This document shows, piece by piece, positions 1 through 11,900 of a stretch of DNA of 64,000 bases. Source of the DNA: Mesostigma viride. Taxonomy: Eukaryota; Streptophyta; Mesostigmatophyceae; Mesostigmatales; Mesostigmataceae. Position numbers and translations under genes: made by a program. Every line of letters starts with the position of its first letter. The first letter of the stretch is position 1. The stretch spans positions 4,289,151 to 4,353,150 of the forward strand of contig RPFO01000164.1 of the NCBI GenBank assembly GCA_009746045.1, given 5' to 3'. A model generated the notes under the pieces. The model was not told the DNA's origin. It did no database searches and saw only the letters and a program-made list of their open reading frames with translations.

Positions 1-165
1 CTTGTTCCTGGTTGTGGGAAACATGTTCCTGGTTGTGGGAAACACGTTCCTGGTTGTGGGAAACACGTTCCTGGTTGTGGGAAACACGTTCCTGGTTGTG
101 GGAAACACGTTCCTGGTTGTGGGAAACACGTTCCTGGTTGTGGGAAACACGTTCCTGGTTGTGGG
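1..165. repeat. 21-bp minisatellite array, left arm
   Basis: About eight head-to-tail units of a 21-bp sequence with core TTCCTGGTTGTGGGA. The array runs off the left edge of the window. The same unit in opposite orientation makes the long array at about 3858-5385, and a short array in this orientation lies at 2108-2272. It forms the outer part of the left arm of a large inverted repeat. Confidence 0.9.
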
Positions 166-840
166 ATAGTTGAGCAAAGTTGTGGGATGTGTTCCTGGTC
201 CAAATATAAAGGGGCACGGGAATTAGCGATAGCAGAGGGGGCTCGGGAATAACGTTAGCAGAGGGGCACGGGCACTAACGTTAGTGAAGGGGCACGGGCA
301 CTAACGTTAGCAGAGGGGGCTGGGCACTAACGTTAGTAAAGGGGCACGGGCACTAACGTTAGCAGAGGGGGCTGGGCACTATCGTTAGTTAGTAAAGGGG
401 CACGGGCACTAACGATAGGAGAGGGGGCTGGGCACTAACGTTAGTAAAGGGGCACGGGCACTGACGTTAGCAGAGGGGGCTGGGCACTAACGTTAGTAAA
501 GGGGCATGGGCACTAACGATAGCAGAGGGGGTGTGGGAATTAAAGTTTATTAGCATAGGGGGGAAATAATTATAGTAGAGGGGGGGGCACTAACGTTAGC
601 AGAGGGGCACGAGCACTAACGTTAGTAAAGGGGCGCGGGCACTAACGTTAACTAGCAGAGGGGGCTAGGGAATAACGTTAGTGAAGGGGGGTGGGCATTA
701 ACGATAGCAGGGGGGGGGAGGGCACTTACGTTAGCAGAGGGGTGTGGGAACTAATGTTAGCAAAGGAGGGGGGGCACTAACGTTAGCAGAGGGGGCTGGG
801 CACTAACGTTAGCATAGGGGGTGTGGGAATTAACGTTAGG
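166..840. repeat. AACGTTAG-bearing degenerate tandem repeat, left arm of inverted repeat
   Basis: Alternating units of roughly 30 bp, of the form GGGGCACGGGCACTAACGTTAG and AGAGGGGGCTGGGCACTAACG, each centred on the palindrome AACGTT. A marker stretch with TAAAGTTTATTAG and AATAATTATAGTAG (about 540-580) reappears reverse-complemented near 3540-3575. This identifies 166-660 as the inverted partner of about 3465-3880. No coding sequence is seen. Confidence 0.85.
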
Positions 841-1195
841 GCCACGCACTGCCGGCAGTTACCACTCCCTGTGATGATTGCATGGATGGCTTGTGGGTTC
901 TGGCATGGGGTAGCACTGCCGGCAGTTACCACTCCTTGTGATGACTGCATGTCCCCGGCTTGGTTGTTCTTGCATGGGGTGGCACTGCCGGCAGTTACCA
1001 CTCCTTGTGATGACTGCATGTCCCCTTGACGCAAGGACGGCTTGTGTGTTCTTGCATGGCGTGGCACTGCCGGCAGTCACCACTCCTTGTGATGACTGCA
1101 TGTCCCCGGCTTGTGTGTTCTTGAATGGGGTGGCACTGCCGGCAGTTACCACTCCTTGTGATGACTGCATGTCCCCTTGACGCAAGGACGGCTTG
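841..1195. repeat. About 69-bp tandem repeat with palindromic GCACTGCCGGCAGT core
   Basis: Five units spaced about 67-82 bp apart, each holding GCACTGCCGGCAGT followed by TACCACTCCTTGTGATGACT and CATGTCCCC. Two further units lie at about 2000-2105, next to the 21-bp array. The palindromic core could form a cruciform. The open frames across it are repeat by-products. Confidence 0.85.
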
Positions 1196-1990
1196 TGGTG
1201 TCACGTCCGTGATCATTTACGTCCGTGCACTCAAGAAGTTACGCGGTTGCCGTAATCGGAATCGTTACCGACGTTTGGTTGGTTCCGATTCAGTAGGCCG
1301 CAGGCTTTGTTCCTTGGGCCGGTGTGGAGCGCCGCGCCGGAAAGGCCTGAATTTCTAGAGTGACAGTCTTAGGTGACCTGACTTAGGTTCAGGCGCAAGA
1401 CTTTGGGGCGCAAAGCCTTGGTGGCTTGCGCAATATTCCGGTGCGTGACATTTGGCAGTTATGAATCTTTTGTATTGTTCAGACGGAATGATGTTCAGTC
1501 CATCTGACAAAGCTAGATACGCAGATCGTAGTGTGCGGTGTGCTGGCTCGCACGTGGTTGTCGAACAGACTTGCTCTGCATTTTGCTGGCAGTCTAACTG
1601 CACGTCAGGCGGCTTGCTGGCAAATGCGACAGCGCATGGATGCCGGGATTTTTGGAGGTATTTAGGAGCAGCGCAGCGGCCATGGTGGTCGTTGTTCGCT
1701 CGTTTCTCTCCCTCACAACTAGTTTGTTGTCTTCATGGGGTTAAACTTCTCGAACAGCCCGGAGCAGCCCCCGTGAGTGGTTGCATGTCGTTGCCATGAC
1801 GATGGTTGATAGGATTGACAGTGGTTTGATCCGGTTGGGATGTTGTTGGCATTGTGGACGAGAAACGTTCTGCTGACCCGGGAACAGTCCCGGGAAAGGG
1901 CAATATAGTGGATCACACACACGAGTACTCTATTGCTATGGATATGCCTTCCAAGTGATAGGCTAGGATATAATGGCACGTAAACGCGAC
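1196..1990. other. Unannotated spacer
   Basis: About 800 bases inside the core of the large inverted repeat. Short frames exist on both strands (for example 1452-1799 +), but none shows a recognisable domain, splice-linked continuation or the GC3-rich codon pattern of the real genes in this window. I see no feature that can be supported. Confidence 0.5.
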
Positions 1991-2272
1991 AGTGGGGTCT
2001 TGCATGGCGTGGCACTGCCGGCAGTCACCACTCCTTGTGATGACTGCATGTCCCCTTTATGCAAGGACGGCTTGTGGGGTCTTGCATGGGGTGGCACTGC
2101 CGGCAGAGGATACTTGTTCCTGGTTGTGGGATACACGTTCCTAGTTGTGGGATAGTCGTTCCTGGTTGTGGGATACTTGTTCGTGGTGGTGGGAAACACA
2201 TTCCTGCTTGTGGGATACTCGTTCCTGGTTGTGGGATGCACGTTCCTGGTTGTGGGATACTTGTTCCTTGAC
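1991..2272. repeat. Mixed block of 69-bp and 21-bp repeats
   Basis: Two copies of the GCACTGCCGGCAGT unit (about 2005-2105) run directly into about eight copies of the 21-bp unit TTCCTGGTTGTGGGA plus spacer (about 2108-2272). This joins the two repeat families physically and suggests that they spread together as one composite array. Confidence 0.8.
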
Positions 2273-2385
2273 ATGTTCGCCGTTATTCCTCCATGCAGTT
2301 ATTCCTACACGCACATCAAGATAGAGCTATTAAATATTTCCTTGTACATCCAATGATGCTACGTCTTGGCTATTCTGATCAGACA

Positions 2386-2585
2386 CTCCGCAAAGGTGAA
2401 AACCATTTGCGGTCAGTGCCGGGCCGCGGAAAACGCGGAAAAACGCGATCTGCAAATGAATCTGACCGGAATCGAACTGGGGACCTCTCGCACCAATTTT
2501 GCTGACTATAGGACGGACGTCTCCGGTTACCATGGCATCGCCAACTTACACCTACAGTCATCCGCAAAAGTTCTCTCTCGGCTAT
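2386..2585 (-). mobile_element. tRNA-related SINE copy
   Basis: Reverse-strand copy of the element found in tandem at 54406-55390 and degenerate at about 56216-56500. Read on the minus strand it contains GGTGCGAGAGGTCCC followed by AGTTCGATTCC. The second part fits an RNA polymerase III B box (GGTTCGANTCC type). The first resembles the 3' half of tRNA-Pro. The 5' half does not fold as a tRNA, so this is read as a tRNA-derived SINE and not a tRNA gene. Confidence 0.6.
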
Positions 2586-2689
2586 GCTCACATTACTTGC
2601 CCACGCTCCTTGTTATGATAAGCTCACATGGGTCTCATTGCACCCACTGATCTTGTGCACAGGATCGTTTAGCGTGTCCGATTGCAGCT

Positions 2690-2885
2690 GTGGCATTAAT
2701 TAATTAATTAATTAGACTCGTGCTCCCGTTTGGGAGTCACGCAAGTGTGGCATGCCTCTAGCATGAAGGAGAAAGGGGGTCTCTGACCTTCCTTCCTGTT
2801 GTGCAAACAAAGGGATGAAAGGCAGTTCGGGCTCCGTGACTCCCCAACGGGAGCATGAGTCTAATTAATTAATTAATTAATTACC
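2690..2885. mobile_element. Paired retroelement 3' ends (hairpin plus TTAA tail), head to head
   Basis: A (TTAA)n run, then the reverse complement of a GACTCCCCAACGGGAG-type hairpin (about 2715-2738), about 100 bp of spacer, then the same hairpin forward (about 2845-2866) followed by TAATTAATTAATTAA. The same hairpin plus A/T-rich tail ends LINE fragments at about 12395, 19505, 48985 and 49643. Two oppositely oriented retroelement 3' ends therefore meet here. A small element with about 45-bp terminal inverted repeats and TTAA targets is the alternative. Confidence 0.5.
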
Positions 2886-3454
2886 TACCTACCTGACCTA
2901 CCTATCAAGTTCTAACTAGCTCACTAGCTAACTAACTGACTAACTATTTTAACCAAGTAAGTACTAACTACTAACTAAACAACCCCCGTTGCTCTGCCGA
3001 ACTAAGTAGATGCCCTTCGATTAAAACGCACAAATCGCGAATGATGCAAGCTACCGTGCCGACGCACAATTGATTCTTGCCCCCCTACGCGTCTAAATCT
3101 TGTATTGTTGTCATTAAGCGCTCAACGTGCATGGGGCTAGCTGCCCCAATATGAGATTCCACGGACAACACCGAAAATGAGAAACCACAGTAGCTACCAG
3201 CAAGTTACGAACACAGGACCTCCCTAAATCTAGTATCAAGTAAAGTTATTTCCCCGTTTCCACGAACTTGGTCCATTCACATTTATAGCGGTGAATTAAC
3301 TGTCACACCTTGCTCAGGCAAAGTGCGCCAAGTCCTACCGCATGTCTCCCCATGTCATTCACTTAAATAAGGAAGGGAAATGTAAAGCCATGCATCGTGA
3401 AGCCGTATGAAAGGGCATAACCACCCGAAAAATCAAGTTGGTACGTATAGTGTC
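2886..3454. other. Unannotated spacer
   Basis: AT-richer than its surroundings, with short CTAC/CTAA-type repeats at 2883-2975. No coding frame, RNA gene or element end could be recognised. Confidence 0.5.
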
Positions 3455-3850
3455 AACCCCCTCTGCTAACGTTAGTGCCCGCGCCCCTTTACTAACGTTA
3501 GTGCTCGTGCCCCTCTGCTAACGTTAGTGCCCCCCCCTCTACTATAATTATTTCCCCCCTCTGCTAATAAACTTTAATTCCCACACCCGCTCTGCTATCG
3601 TTAGTGCCCGTGCCCCTTTACTAACGTTAGTGCCCAGCCCCCTCTGCTAATGTTAGTGCCTGTGCCCCTTTACTAACGTTAGTGCCCAGCCCCCTCTGCT
3701 AACGTTAGTGCCCGTGCCCCTTTACTAACGTTAGTGCCCAGCCCCCTCTGCTAACGTTAGTGCCCGTGCCCCTTCACTAACGTTAGTGCCCGTGCCCCTC
3801 TGCTAACGTTATTCCCGAGCCCCCTCTGCTATCGCTAATTCCCGTGCCCC
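3455..3850. repeat. AACGTTAG-bearing array, right arm of inverted repeat
   Basis: Reverse-complement partner of 166-660, keeping the same unit order: CCCTCTGCTAACGTTAGTG and CCCCTTTACTAACGTTAG units, plus the shared marker with TAATAAACTTTAA near 3565. The arms are about 2.8 kb apart. Confidence 0.85.
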
Positions 3851-5385
3851 TTTATATTTGGACCAGGAACACATCCCACAACTAGGCTCGACTATCCCAC
3901 AACCAAGAACGTGTTTCCCACAACCAGGAACGTGTATCCCACAACCAGGAACGACTATCCCACAACCAAGAACGTGTTTCCCACAACCAGGAACGTGTTT
4001 CCCACAACCAGGAACGTGTATCCCACAACCAGGAACGTGTTTCCCACAACCAGGAGCGTGTTTCCCACAACCAGGAACAAGTATCCCACAACCAGGAACG
4101 TGTATCCCACAACCAGGAACAAGTATCCTACAACCAGGAACAAGTATCCCACAACCAGGAACGTGTATCCCACAACCAGGAACGTGTTTCCCACAACCAG
4201 GAACAAGTATCCCACAACCAGGAACAAGTATCCCACAACCAGGAACGTGTTTCCCACCACCAGGAACATGTTTCCCACAACCAGGAACGTGTATCCCACA
4301 ACCAGGAACAAGTATCCTACAACCAGGAACAAGCATCCCACCACCAGGAACGTGTTTCCCACAACCAGGAACAAGTATCCCACAACCAGGAACGTGCATC
4401 CCACAACCAGGAACAAGTATCCCACAACCAGGAACAAGTATCCCACAACCAGGAACAAGTATCCCACAACCAGGAACAAGTATCCCACAACCAGGAACGT
4501 GTTTCCCACCACCAGGAACATGTTTCCCACAACCAGGAACGTGTTTCCCACAACCAGGAACGTGTATCCCACAACCAGGAACGTGTATCCCACAACCAGG
4601 AACGTGCATCCCACAACCAGGAACAAGTATCCCACAACCAGGAACGTGTTTCCCACCACCAGGAACAAGTATCCCACAACCAGGAACGACTATCCCACAA
4701 CCAGGAACGTGTTTCCCACCACCAGGAACGTGTTTCCCACAACCAGGAACAAGTATCGCACAACAAGGAACACATCCCACAACCAGGAACAAGTATCCCA
4801 CAACCAGGAACGTGTATCCCACAACCAGGAACGTGCATCCCACAACCAAGAACGTGTTTCCCACAACCAGGAGCAAGTATCGCACAACAAGGAACGTGTA
4901 TCCCACAACAAGGAACACATCCCACAACCAGGAACAAGTATCCCACAACCAGGAACGTGTTTCCCACAACCAGGAACAAGTATCCCACAACCAGGAACAA
5001 GTATCCCACAACCAGGAACGACTATCCCACAACCAGGAACGTGTTTCCCACCACTAGGAACAAGTATCCCACAACCAGGAACGACTATCCCACAACCAGG
5101 AACGTGTATCCCACAACCAGGAACGTGTATCCCACAACCAGGAACGTGTTTCCCACAACCAGGAACGTGTTTCCCACAACCAGGAACGACTATCCCACAA
5201 CCACGAACGTGTATCCCACAACCAGGAACAAGTATCGCACAACAAGGAACACATCCCACAACCAGGAACAAGTATCCCACAACCAGGAACGACTATCCCA
5301 CAACCAGGAACGTGCATCCCACAACCAGGAACAAGTATCCCACAACAAGGAACACATCCCACAACCAGGAACGTGTATCCCACAA
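3851..5385. repeat. Long 21-bp minisatellite array, right arm
   Basis: About 70 units of the 21-bp sequence with core TCCCACAACCAGGAAC. Units vary at a few fixed positions (CGTGTA, AAGTAT, GACTAT, CGTGTT), and higher-order blocks are visible. Because 21 is divisible by three, frames of 200-500 codons stay open on both strands. These are repeat by-products with a 7-residue period and are not called as genes. Confidence 0.92.
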
Positions 5386-6692
5386 CCAGTCGCGCAGTCG
5401 GTCTGAATGACTGGCATTATAACGAGCGTCATATTCGTCTCCGGCTTGGCAGTGCCGTCAGCCTGCATACAAAAAGAACATTGGAGCCAGCACTTTCCCG
5501 CGGGTTGTAGCCGATATTCCTCCATGCAGCGATATTCACCAATGCGCTATCAATAAACAAGTCGACACCATCCGGTATGTAAAAAAAGCACGCTGCTGGC
5601 CACGACGGTCACGGCGATGATGAACGACAATAACAAGAACGCCTAATAGCAGGCGTCATACAAACTAGAACAGACTGGAACAACTACTTACCCGGTCGTC
5701 TGTGATCTTGACGCAGAGCCTGGTTTACAAGGAAGCGAGGGAAACCGGCCACTATGACCACCCCTACTTAACCCACATAATGAAGGTTAGGAATCCTCCC
5801 CATCATGCTAACCGTAGACTCGGTGAAACGCCCCATGCTACAAATACGATAGCCCAGCAACGACTACTTGCGGCCATCACCTTGTCCAGTTCTGGCTGGC
5901 TGTGCGGCGGTAATTTTACCAAGTTTAAAAATGTTACGCCGCACCAGTCTGTGCTTTTTTACGTAGTACCAGTGTAGTGCAGAAATCTGCCAAAAGAGCA
6001 AACGCCCAAAGGCAAATTCCAAGACGCCCAAAGCCAAATTCCAAGACGCCCAAAGCCCAAAGGCGGGCGAGTCTGGCGCGGCGCGCCTGTCCTGGAGGCC
6101 ATTGGGCGCCGGAATAAGAAATCCCTGTAGTACAGTGTAAGCCTTACATGTATTCAAGCTTGAGCAAGCTTGCGTGCTCTTGCGTGCACGAACTGAAGTC
6201 GCCACGTGACTAGGACCTCGCGCGCATTTCGATGAGCAACGTTGACTGTGCATCAAGTTTGAAATTATTTGCCTGTATGCGCCAACACTTGTAATGCGAC
6301 GAGGGCTCCTTTGTTCTACTTGTGTCAGCCTTCCTGGTAATCCGGCTGACGCGTAAAAGCGCAACAAGAACCAGATGTGGATTAGAGAACATTATCCATC
6401 GATTCGGGACAGTGCCTCCCATACTGCTTACCCCTCGTGGGGTTCTCTGCTCCACCAGATGCGCGCAGATCCTGTGTACCTGCATAACCGTGCGAAATTG
6501 TTTCGCGTTCCACCGATACTTCTGGAAGCCCGGGGTCGTTTCCTGCGCATGCGACGTGGGGGCTTGCACATCGACCTCCGTCGCGACCTCAGAATGCACA
6601 CAGGAGCAGCACATCGCATATTCTGGAAGCTGTAGGGTAGACGCTAACGTCTCGTACAGCTATTCTTGCGGTGACATGTTTTTAAGCTCGTC
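5386..6692. other. Intergenic region upstream of the oxidoreductase
   Basis: No recognisable gene. At about 5995-6065 there are three imperfect copies of a roughly 20-bp unit containing GACGCCCAAAG. The 5' untranslated region and promoter of the oxidoreductase must lie toward the right end, but I see no convincing TATA box or other core element. Confidence 0.5.
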
Positions 6693-9600
6693 ATGGACAA
6701 TGTGATCGTGTCGCTCGCAAAATATCAGCCATCCGGCCCTCCTGCCGCGGACCTTTTCAAGGCCGAAAGGAAAGAAAAACCGAAGGTTATTCCGGCGGGG
6801 CATTTCCTGGTCCACGTGCATTATGTCTCCGTTGATCCGTACATGTCGTTCAAGGTCCGGCAAGCAGGCGGGGAGGGGGAATTCGGCGGCTTCGATCTCG
6901 GCAAACCCATGGACGGCTTCCTGTGTGGCGTCGTGGAAGAGGTCGGGAGCGGTGTCACCCTATTCAAGAAAGGTGACATCGTGTCCGGCACCGGCCCGTA
7001 CATCAAGTACCAAGTCGTCGACGAAAAGAAGGCGCATCTGAGCGTCGTCAACGGTGCGTGCAGCTGTCCTTGGTACCGTTGGCTGCCTGGGCAAGATTAT
7101 ATAGCTTACCCTCGGCATGCCACACCTTGCCGGATCGGTTGTCACTTGTCCCTGTCACACACATGCTCCATGCCATCTTGTCATCTATGGGACCTTACGA
7201 GAATATTTTATGTTCTACAACCTCTGTTTCCGTTTCTGGTCAGGGGAGGGGGCGTGGGTGGTGGGGTGCGTGGGTGGTGGTGGGGAGGGTGAGGGCGTCC
7301 AGGTTGCACGAGATTGTATTAGCAGACTTTTCGCGACCGCCCCGGAGATATCGCCCCGACCCCGGGGGGGGCCCATTGGCCCGGGGGGGCGGGGAGGGGG
7401 GTCCGAACCCCCCACCCCCTACGATTTATGAGACGGTGGGGGTGGGGGTCCGACCCCCCCCCCCTCCCCCCTCCCCCCCCCCCCCCCCCTGGGCCCCGTT
7501 ACCTTTGCCGCCCAGGTTTTCCCGCCCATGCTTTGCCGCCGAGTTTTTTCCCAAGAATGTTATATAGAAGGTCATTAACTAATTAATTAATTGATTAACA
7601 CTATACTAACACTATATATAAGGTCATTCCCATGTGCAAACCTTGGTCGACGTCGGGGGGGAGGGGGGGGGGGAAAGCCTTCTTTACCCCCCCCCCCCCC
7701 CCCCCCCCCTGGACCCCCGGGGGTGGCAACGAATTGGGGGGGGGGGGGAGGGGGGTGCTAGACACCCCCCCCCCCTCCTCGGGCGTTATCTGCGGGACTG
7801 TCGCGAATATGCTGTTAGTAAGGAGCAATCGATGAGTTCCATGAGTGAAACAGCTTCCTGGACAGGGAGAGTTTATTCCAAAAGCCTTAACTGGGATGTT
7901 AACTGCCCATAGCTAAACGGCGCGCCATTTTTTTTCTGCATGCCCCTCCATTTTCCAGGTCCCGAAGTGCAGGCAGCATTTGGCAAACTTCTCTTTAATG
8001 CCACATGCTGCCCCGGATTGGTAACCATTGGAAAGTGGTAGGAGTGCTGATGTTTGAAGGCTGACTGGTACTGCCGCGGTGCCACCACTATGGGGACCAT
8101 TGCCACCTGTCCTATCACCAAGGGTTTTCGAAGCAGCCTCGAGCAAATGAGCATGCCTGTCTATCCCTTCTACTTTCTTAGTAACTGTAGGTCACCCACC
8201 CCCACCCCCACCCCCCCTCCTCAAGAAAGAATGAGTAACATTAGCCACCTGCTCCTTTTGCATGGAGCGATCAGATGTCCTCATTGGGGCACCGTGGACC
8301 AATGTATGTGTCATGCATGCGCATCATCATCTAGGCTAACTCCACAATATCACCCTGGTGTCTGCTGATGTGGCCCTACGTTGGTCGGTTTTCACAAGGC
8401 TGTTTCCCATGCTTTGCTCCCCTCGGCTCGAGTGTCTGCAGGGTTGTGCGATGACCACCTGAGCTACCTGATCGGTGAGCGCGGTGTGGGTGGGGATGCA
8501 TCCGTTTCCCTTGTTGTTGTCCGCTCTAGCGAGCACTCGCAATTAGTAGATGGAGGTCATGGGTCCTCTCGGTGCATGGTGCCCACAGCATGGCTCTCTG
8601 CGACTGCAACATGCTAATTGCATGGTGCAAACTGTGACTTTGTAGCCAGCACATGCACACCGTAGATGGCCCCTTATGTGTTTACATGCCATCACATGCC
8701 ATCACATGCCATCACATGCCATCACATGCCATCCCATGCCATCACATGCCATCACATGCCATCCCATGCCATCACATGCCATCCCATGCCATCCCATGCC
8801 ATCCCATGCCATCCCATGCCATCACATGCCATCACATGCCATCCCATGCCATCACATGCCATCACATGCCATCACATGCCATCCCATGCCATCACATGCC
8901 ACCACATGCCACCACATGCCATCACATGTCATCCCATGCCATCACATGCCATCACATGCCATCCCATGCCATCACATGCCATCACATGCCATCACATGCC
9001 ATCACAAGCCATCACATGCCATCACATGCCATCCCATGCCATCACATGCCATCACACGCCATTACATGCCATCCCATGCCATCACATGCCACCACATGCC
9101 ATCACATGCCACCACATGCCACCACATGCCATCACATGCCATCACATGCCACCACATGCCACCACATGCCATCACATGCCATCACATGCCACCACATGCC
9201 ATCACATGCCATCCCATGCCACCACATGCCATCACATGCCATCCCATGCCACCACATGCCACCACATGCCACCACATGCCACCACATGCCACCACATGCC
9301 ATCACATGCCATCACATGCCACCACATGCCATCACATGCCATCACAAGCCATCACATGCCATCACATGCCATCCCATGCCACCACATGCCATCACATTTT
9401 TATCACGTGTCATCTCCTATCACGTCATGGCGCCACACGCGCGAGGGGGCAGATGCGTCAGATTCCCCAGTTGCCTTGTGCACGCCTTTGGCTTTTCCCC
9501 AAGGGCCCTTAGTTGAAATTAGAGCTGAGGCTGTTGCTGAGGCTGAAGAGAATGCCTGAGTGGCCACACAAAGCTTAGTGCACGTCCGTGTCATGAGAGG

Positions 9601-11900
9601 AGAGTAACGGTGAGAAAAGAACGATGCAAACACATGAACCATTTGAGTGCGTCTGACATGGCCAGTCAGCATCGTGTTCTTACGTGTAAGGTTTTGTTGT
9701 TTGTGGCACGCGTGTGACACTCCTTTACCCATCGGCCCGCGGATCATTGGCCAATTGCTTCTTAAGATTTGGCATGCAGCGGTCAGTTACGCACGTAGGT
9801 TGCGGTGAGTCACTGAGTGGACCAGCTGGTGTCCGAGTTCCCTGTCTTGTGGAAGCCTTAGTGATGCGAAGTCGGGATGGGTGGTGTCTTGAAAACATTT
9901 GGCACTATATGATTGCCCACAGAGCATTATATAAATCATTGCCCCCCATAACCCTCTATCCCATAAAAGTCTTGTTCATTCATGCCAGCATGCCTCGCAC
10001 TCACCATTGTTGGCAGTGGTGGGTGGTGCTGGGGGCTATCCTGCGGCTAGAGAATATGAGTGGTTTTGGAAACCCTCTTGTCGGCTTTCTCTTTTATCTG
10101 TTTGTTCCTATGCATCGGAAAGGATCACCCCTGTCAAGCTCTACTGGTTTTCTTCTGGTTTGTTTCTATCGCGTGGTTCTCTTGCTATTGAATGGATCTA
10201 TGGTTCTCCTAATGTTATGGTCCTCTTTGCCACTGCGGGTCCTCTTTGGACATGGGCGTCGAGCAGGCAGCAGTTGCATTTACAGCTCCCATTGCGTGCA
10301 TCTCCTTGGTGAATAATGTGAATCGCCTCCTGTGTCACTTGACCCTTATAAATATGTGTAGCGATTGCTGTGATTCCTCACGATTCTGATTTCAAGAAGC
10401 CTTCAACGCCCACGTGCTGCTAGGGACGGCAGTCGGCACATGGGACAGTCAGACTGGCCAAGGGTTGATGATCTCAGCTTTCTGCACTTGTTGACTGTGG
10501 CACACAATTCCCTGCGCTGCTGCACGAGCTCCCTCTTGCCGCCTCTGCACCCATGCATTGTGCTTCCATGCATCCAGTCATATGTATGGTCACCCATGGC
10601 GTCCACATGTTGGCGTCCACATATTTATTACAAAGTGTGGTTCATGGTCTTTGCCTGCTGATCTGAACTGCCTCCCATTCTTCGTTCCTCCCTTCAACTG
10701 CTCTGCTCCTATCTGTGCCATCTGAGCTCCTATCCGAGGCTTCTGAGACCCTACCCGAGTCTTCTGAGGTCCTGTTTGTGGCTTCTAAGCTCCTATCTGA
10801 GGCTTCTGAGCTCCTATTTGTGGCTTCTGAGCTCCTATTTGTGGCTAATGGCGCAGGCGTGCTGGGCATGCCGGGCTGCACGGCGTGGGCGGGCCTCAAG
10901 TACAAGTTGGAGGCCAAGGCAGGCCAGGTGCTGTTTGTGTCCGGGGCCGCAGGCGCGGTGGGATCCCTGGTGGGGCAGGTGGGTGATTGTGCACGCCAGA
11001 TGGGGTCTCCGTGCCCATATTTGCTAGGGATCTACTTCTTTATGAATATGCGTTCGTGATGCATGGTCCAATCGTAGTGTATTCCTTTGTCCGGTTTCCG
11101 TTGCCCTACTCGCTCTGCACAGCTGGCCAAAAAAGGTGTCATGTTTGTTTTGCTCTTGGACCTTGGTTTTGCTTCCTACTCCTCGTGAGGGTGGACCAAA
11201 GAGTAATTTTTAGCCTTCCTGCCCCAGATTAGGGCATGGCAGCCAAAGTTGGGGTTTCCAGCCGACCCCCCTTCAACATGGCGACCCGTGCCCTCCCTAT
11301 TCCATCACCACCCTCAAGAGTCCCGCCATCTGCCTTTGCCCCTCACTGAATGCATGCCCCTTCCCGATTCAGTTGGCCAAGCTGCAAGGGCTCCAGGTGA
11401 TCGGCAGTGCAGGCTCTGCCGACAAGTGCGCCAAGCTGGTCAAGGAGTACGGCTTGGATTATGCGTTCAACTACAAGGACTGCCAGTCGCGGGCCGATGT
11501 GGCCGCAAAGCTCCGCGAGGGCAGTCCCGATGGCATCGACCTTTTTTTTGACAACGTGGGTGGGATCTTGCTCCAGGGTGCACTCGATGCGCTCAAGGAG
11601 CATGGCCGCATTGCCCTGTGCGGCCAGATCTCCAGGTACTCTGCCCCTGACATGGTGGAAATGGTGCCGGACCCTGCACCCACGTTGCTGCTCAAGCAGG
11701 CGCGCATGGAGGGCTTCATCGTGTTCGAGTTCCTCATGAAACCTGATGTCGTCCAGCGGTGGCACGAGGAGGTGGGCGGGTACCTCAAGGAGGGCAAGCT
11801 CAAGGTGGATGAGACACACTTTGACGTGGACCGCATCGGGGAGGGGCTGCAGGCGCTGTTCCAGGGGGGCAATGTCGGCAAGGTTGTAGTCAAGATGTGA
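6693..11900 (+). CDS. NADP-dependent medium-chain oxidoreductase (PTGR1 / 2-alkenal reductase type)
   Basis: Exons 6693-7053, 10857-10978 and 11373-11900 join in phase to 336 codons, close to the usual 330-345 of the zinc-independent MDR family. These enzymes use NADPH to reduce the C=C bond of reactive enals and enones, or of eicosanoid ketones. Seen: GMPGCTAWAGL (residues 124-134), the dinucleotide-binding loop SGAAGAVGS (149-157), and FFDNVGG followed by GRIALCGQIS, all typical of the family. No zinc-ligand cysteine cluster is visible. The start ATG at 6693 gives MDNVIVS and fits family N-termini. The splice sites are GT-AG. Oddities: intron 1 is 3.8 kb of repeats, and the junction N120-G121 lacks about 10-15 residues normally present before the GMPG motif, so a microexon may be hidden in intron 1. 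The exact substrate cannot be told. Confidence 0.85.
7240..7800. repeat. G/C homopolymer-rich block in oxidoreductase intron 1
   Basis: Many runs of 6-20 consecutive G or C on either strand (for example 7458-7490, 7687-7710 and 7737-7755), with a short ATTAATTAATT interlude near 7580. G-quadruplex and sequencing-slippage potential is high, so local length may be unreliable. Frames here encode only poly-Pro/Gly and are rejected. Confidence 0.7.
8684..9398. repeat. 10-bp tandem array (ATGCCATCAC)n in intron 1
   Basis: About 71 head-to-tail copies of a 10-bp unit, ATGCCATCAC, with variants CCC, CAC and CAA at the last positions. Three long overlapping frames rich in His, Met, Pro and Cys result purely from the repeat. 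It lies inside intron 1 of the oxidoreductase. Confidence 0.93.
9399..10704. other. Intron 1 remainder of the oxidoreductase
   Basis: Moderately complex intronic DNA with no recognised element. A frame at 9714-10316 (+) has no identifiable domain and lies wholly between two well-supported exons. I see nothing else to annotate. Confidence 0.45.
10705..10856. repeat. Short tandem repeat abutting the exon 2 acceptor
   Basis: About six imperfect units of roughly 21 bp with core TTCTGAGCTCCTAT fill the end of intron 1 and run directly into the AG at 10855-10856. The array therefore supplies the pyrimidine-rich region of the 3' splice site. Confidence 0.7.

Noticed and set aside
3851-5385. CRISPR-like array
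   Set aside because: Units are contiguous with no unique spacers, and the window is eukaryotic.
3809-5410. Long frames (up to about 500 codons) on both strands
   Set aside because: They are produced by a 21-bp unit, divisible by three; all frames stay open with 7-residue periodicity and there is no gene context.
8653-9559. Three overlapping frames rich in His, Met and Pro
   Set aside because: They arise from the 10-bp array inside a well-supported intron.
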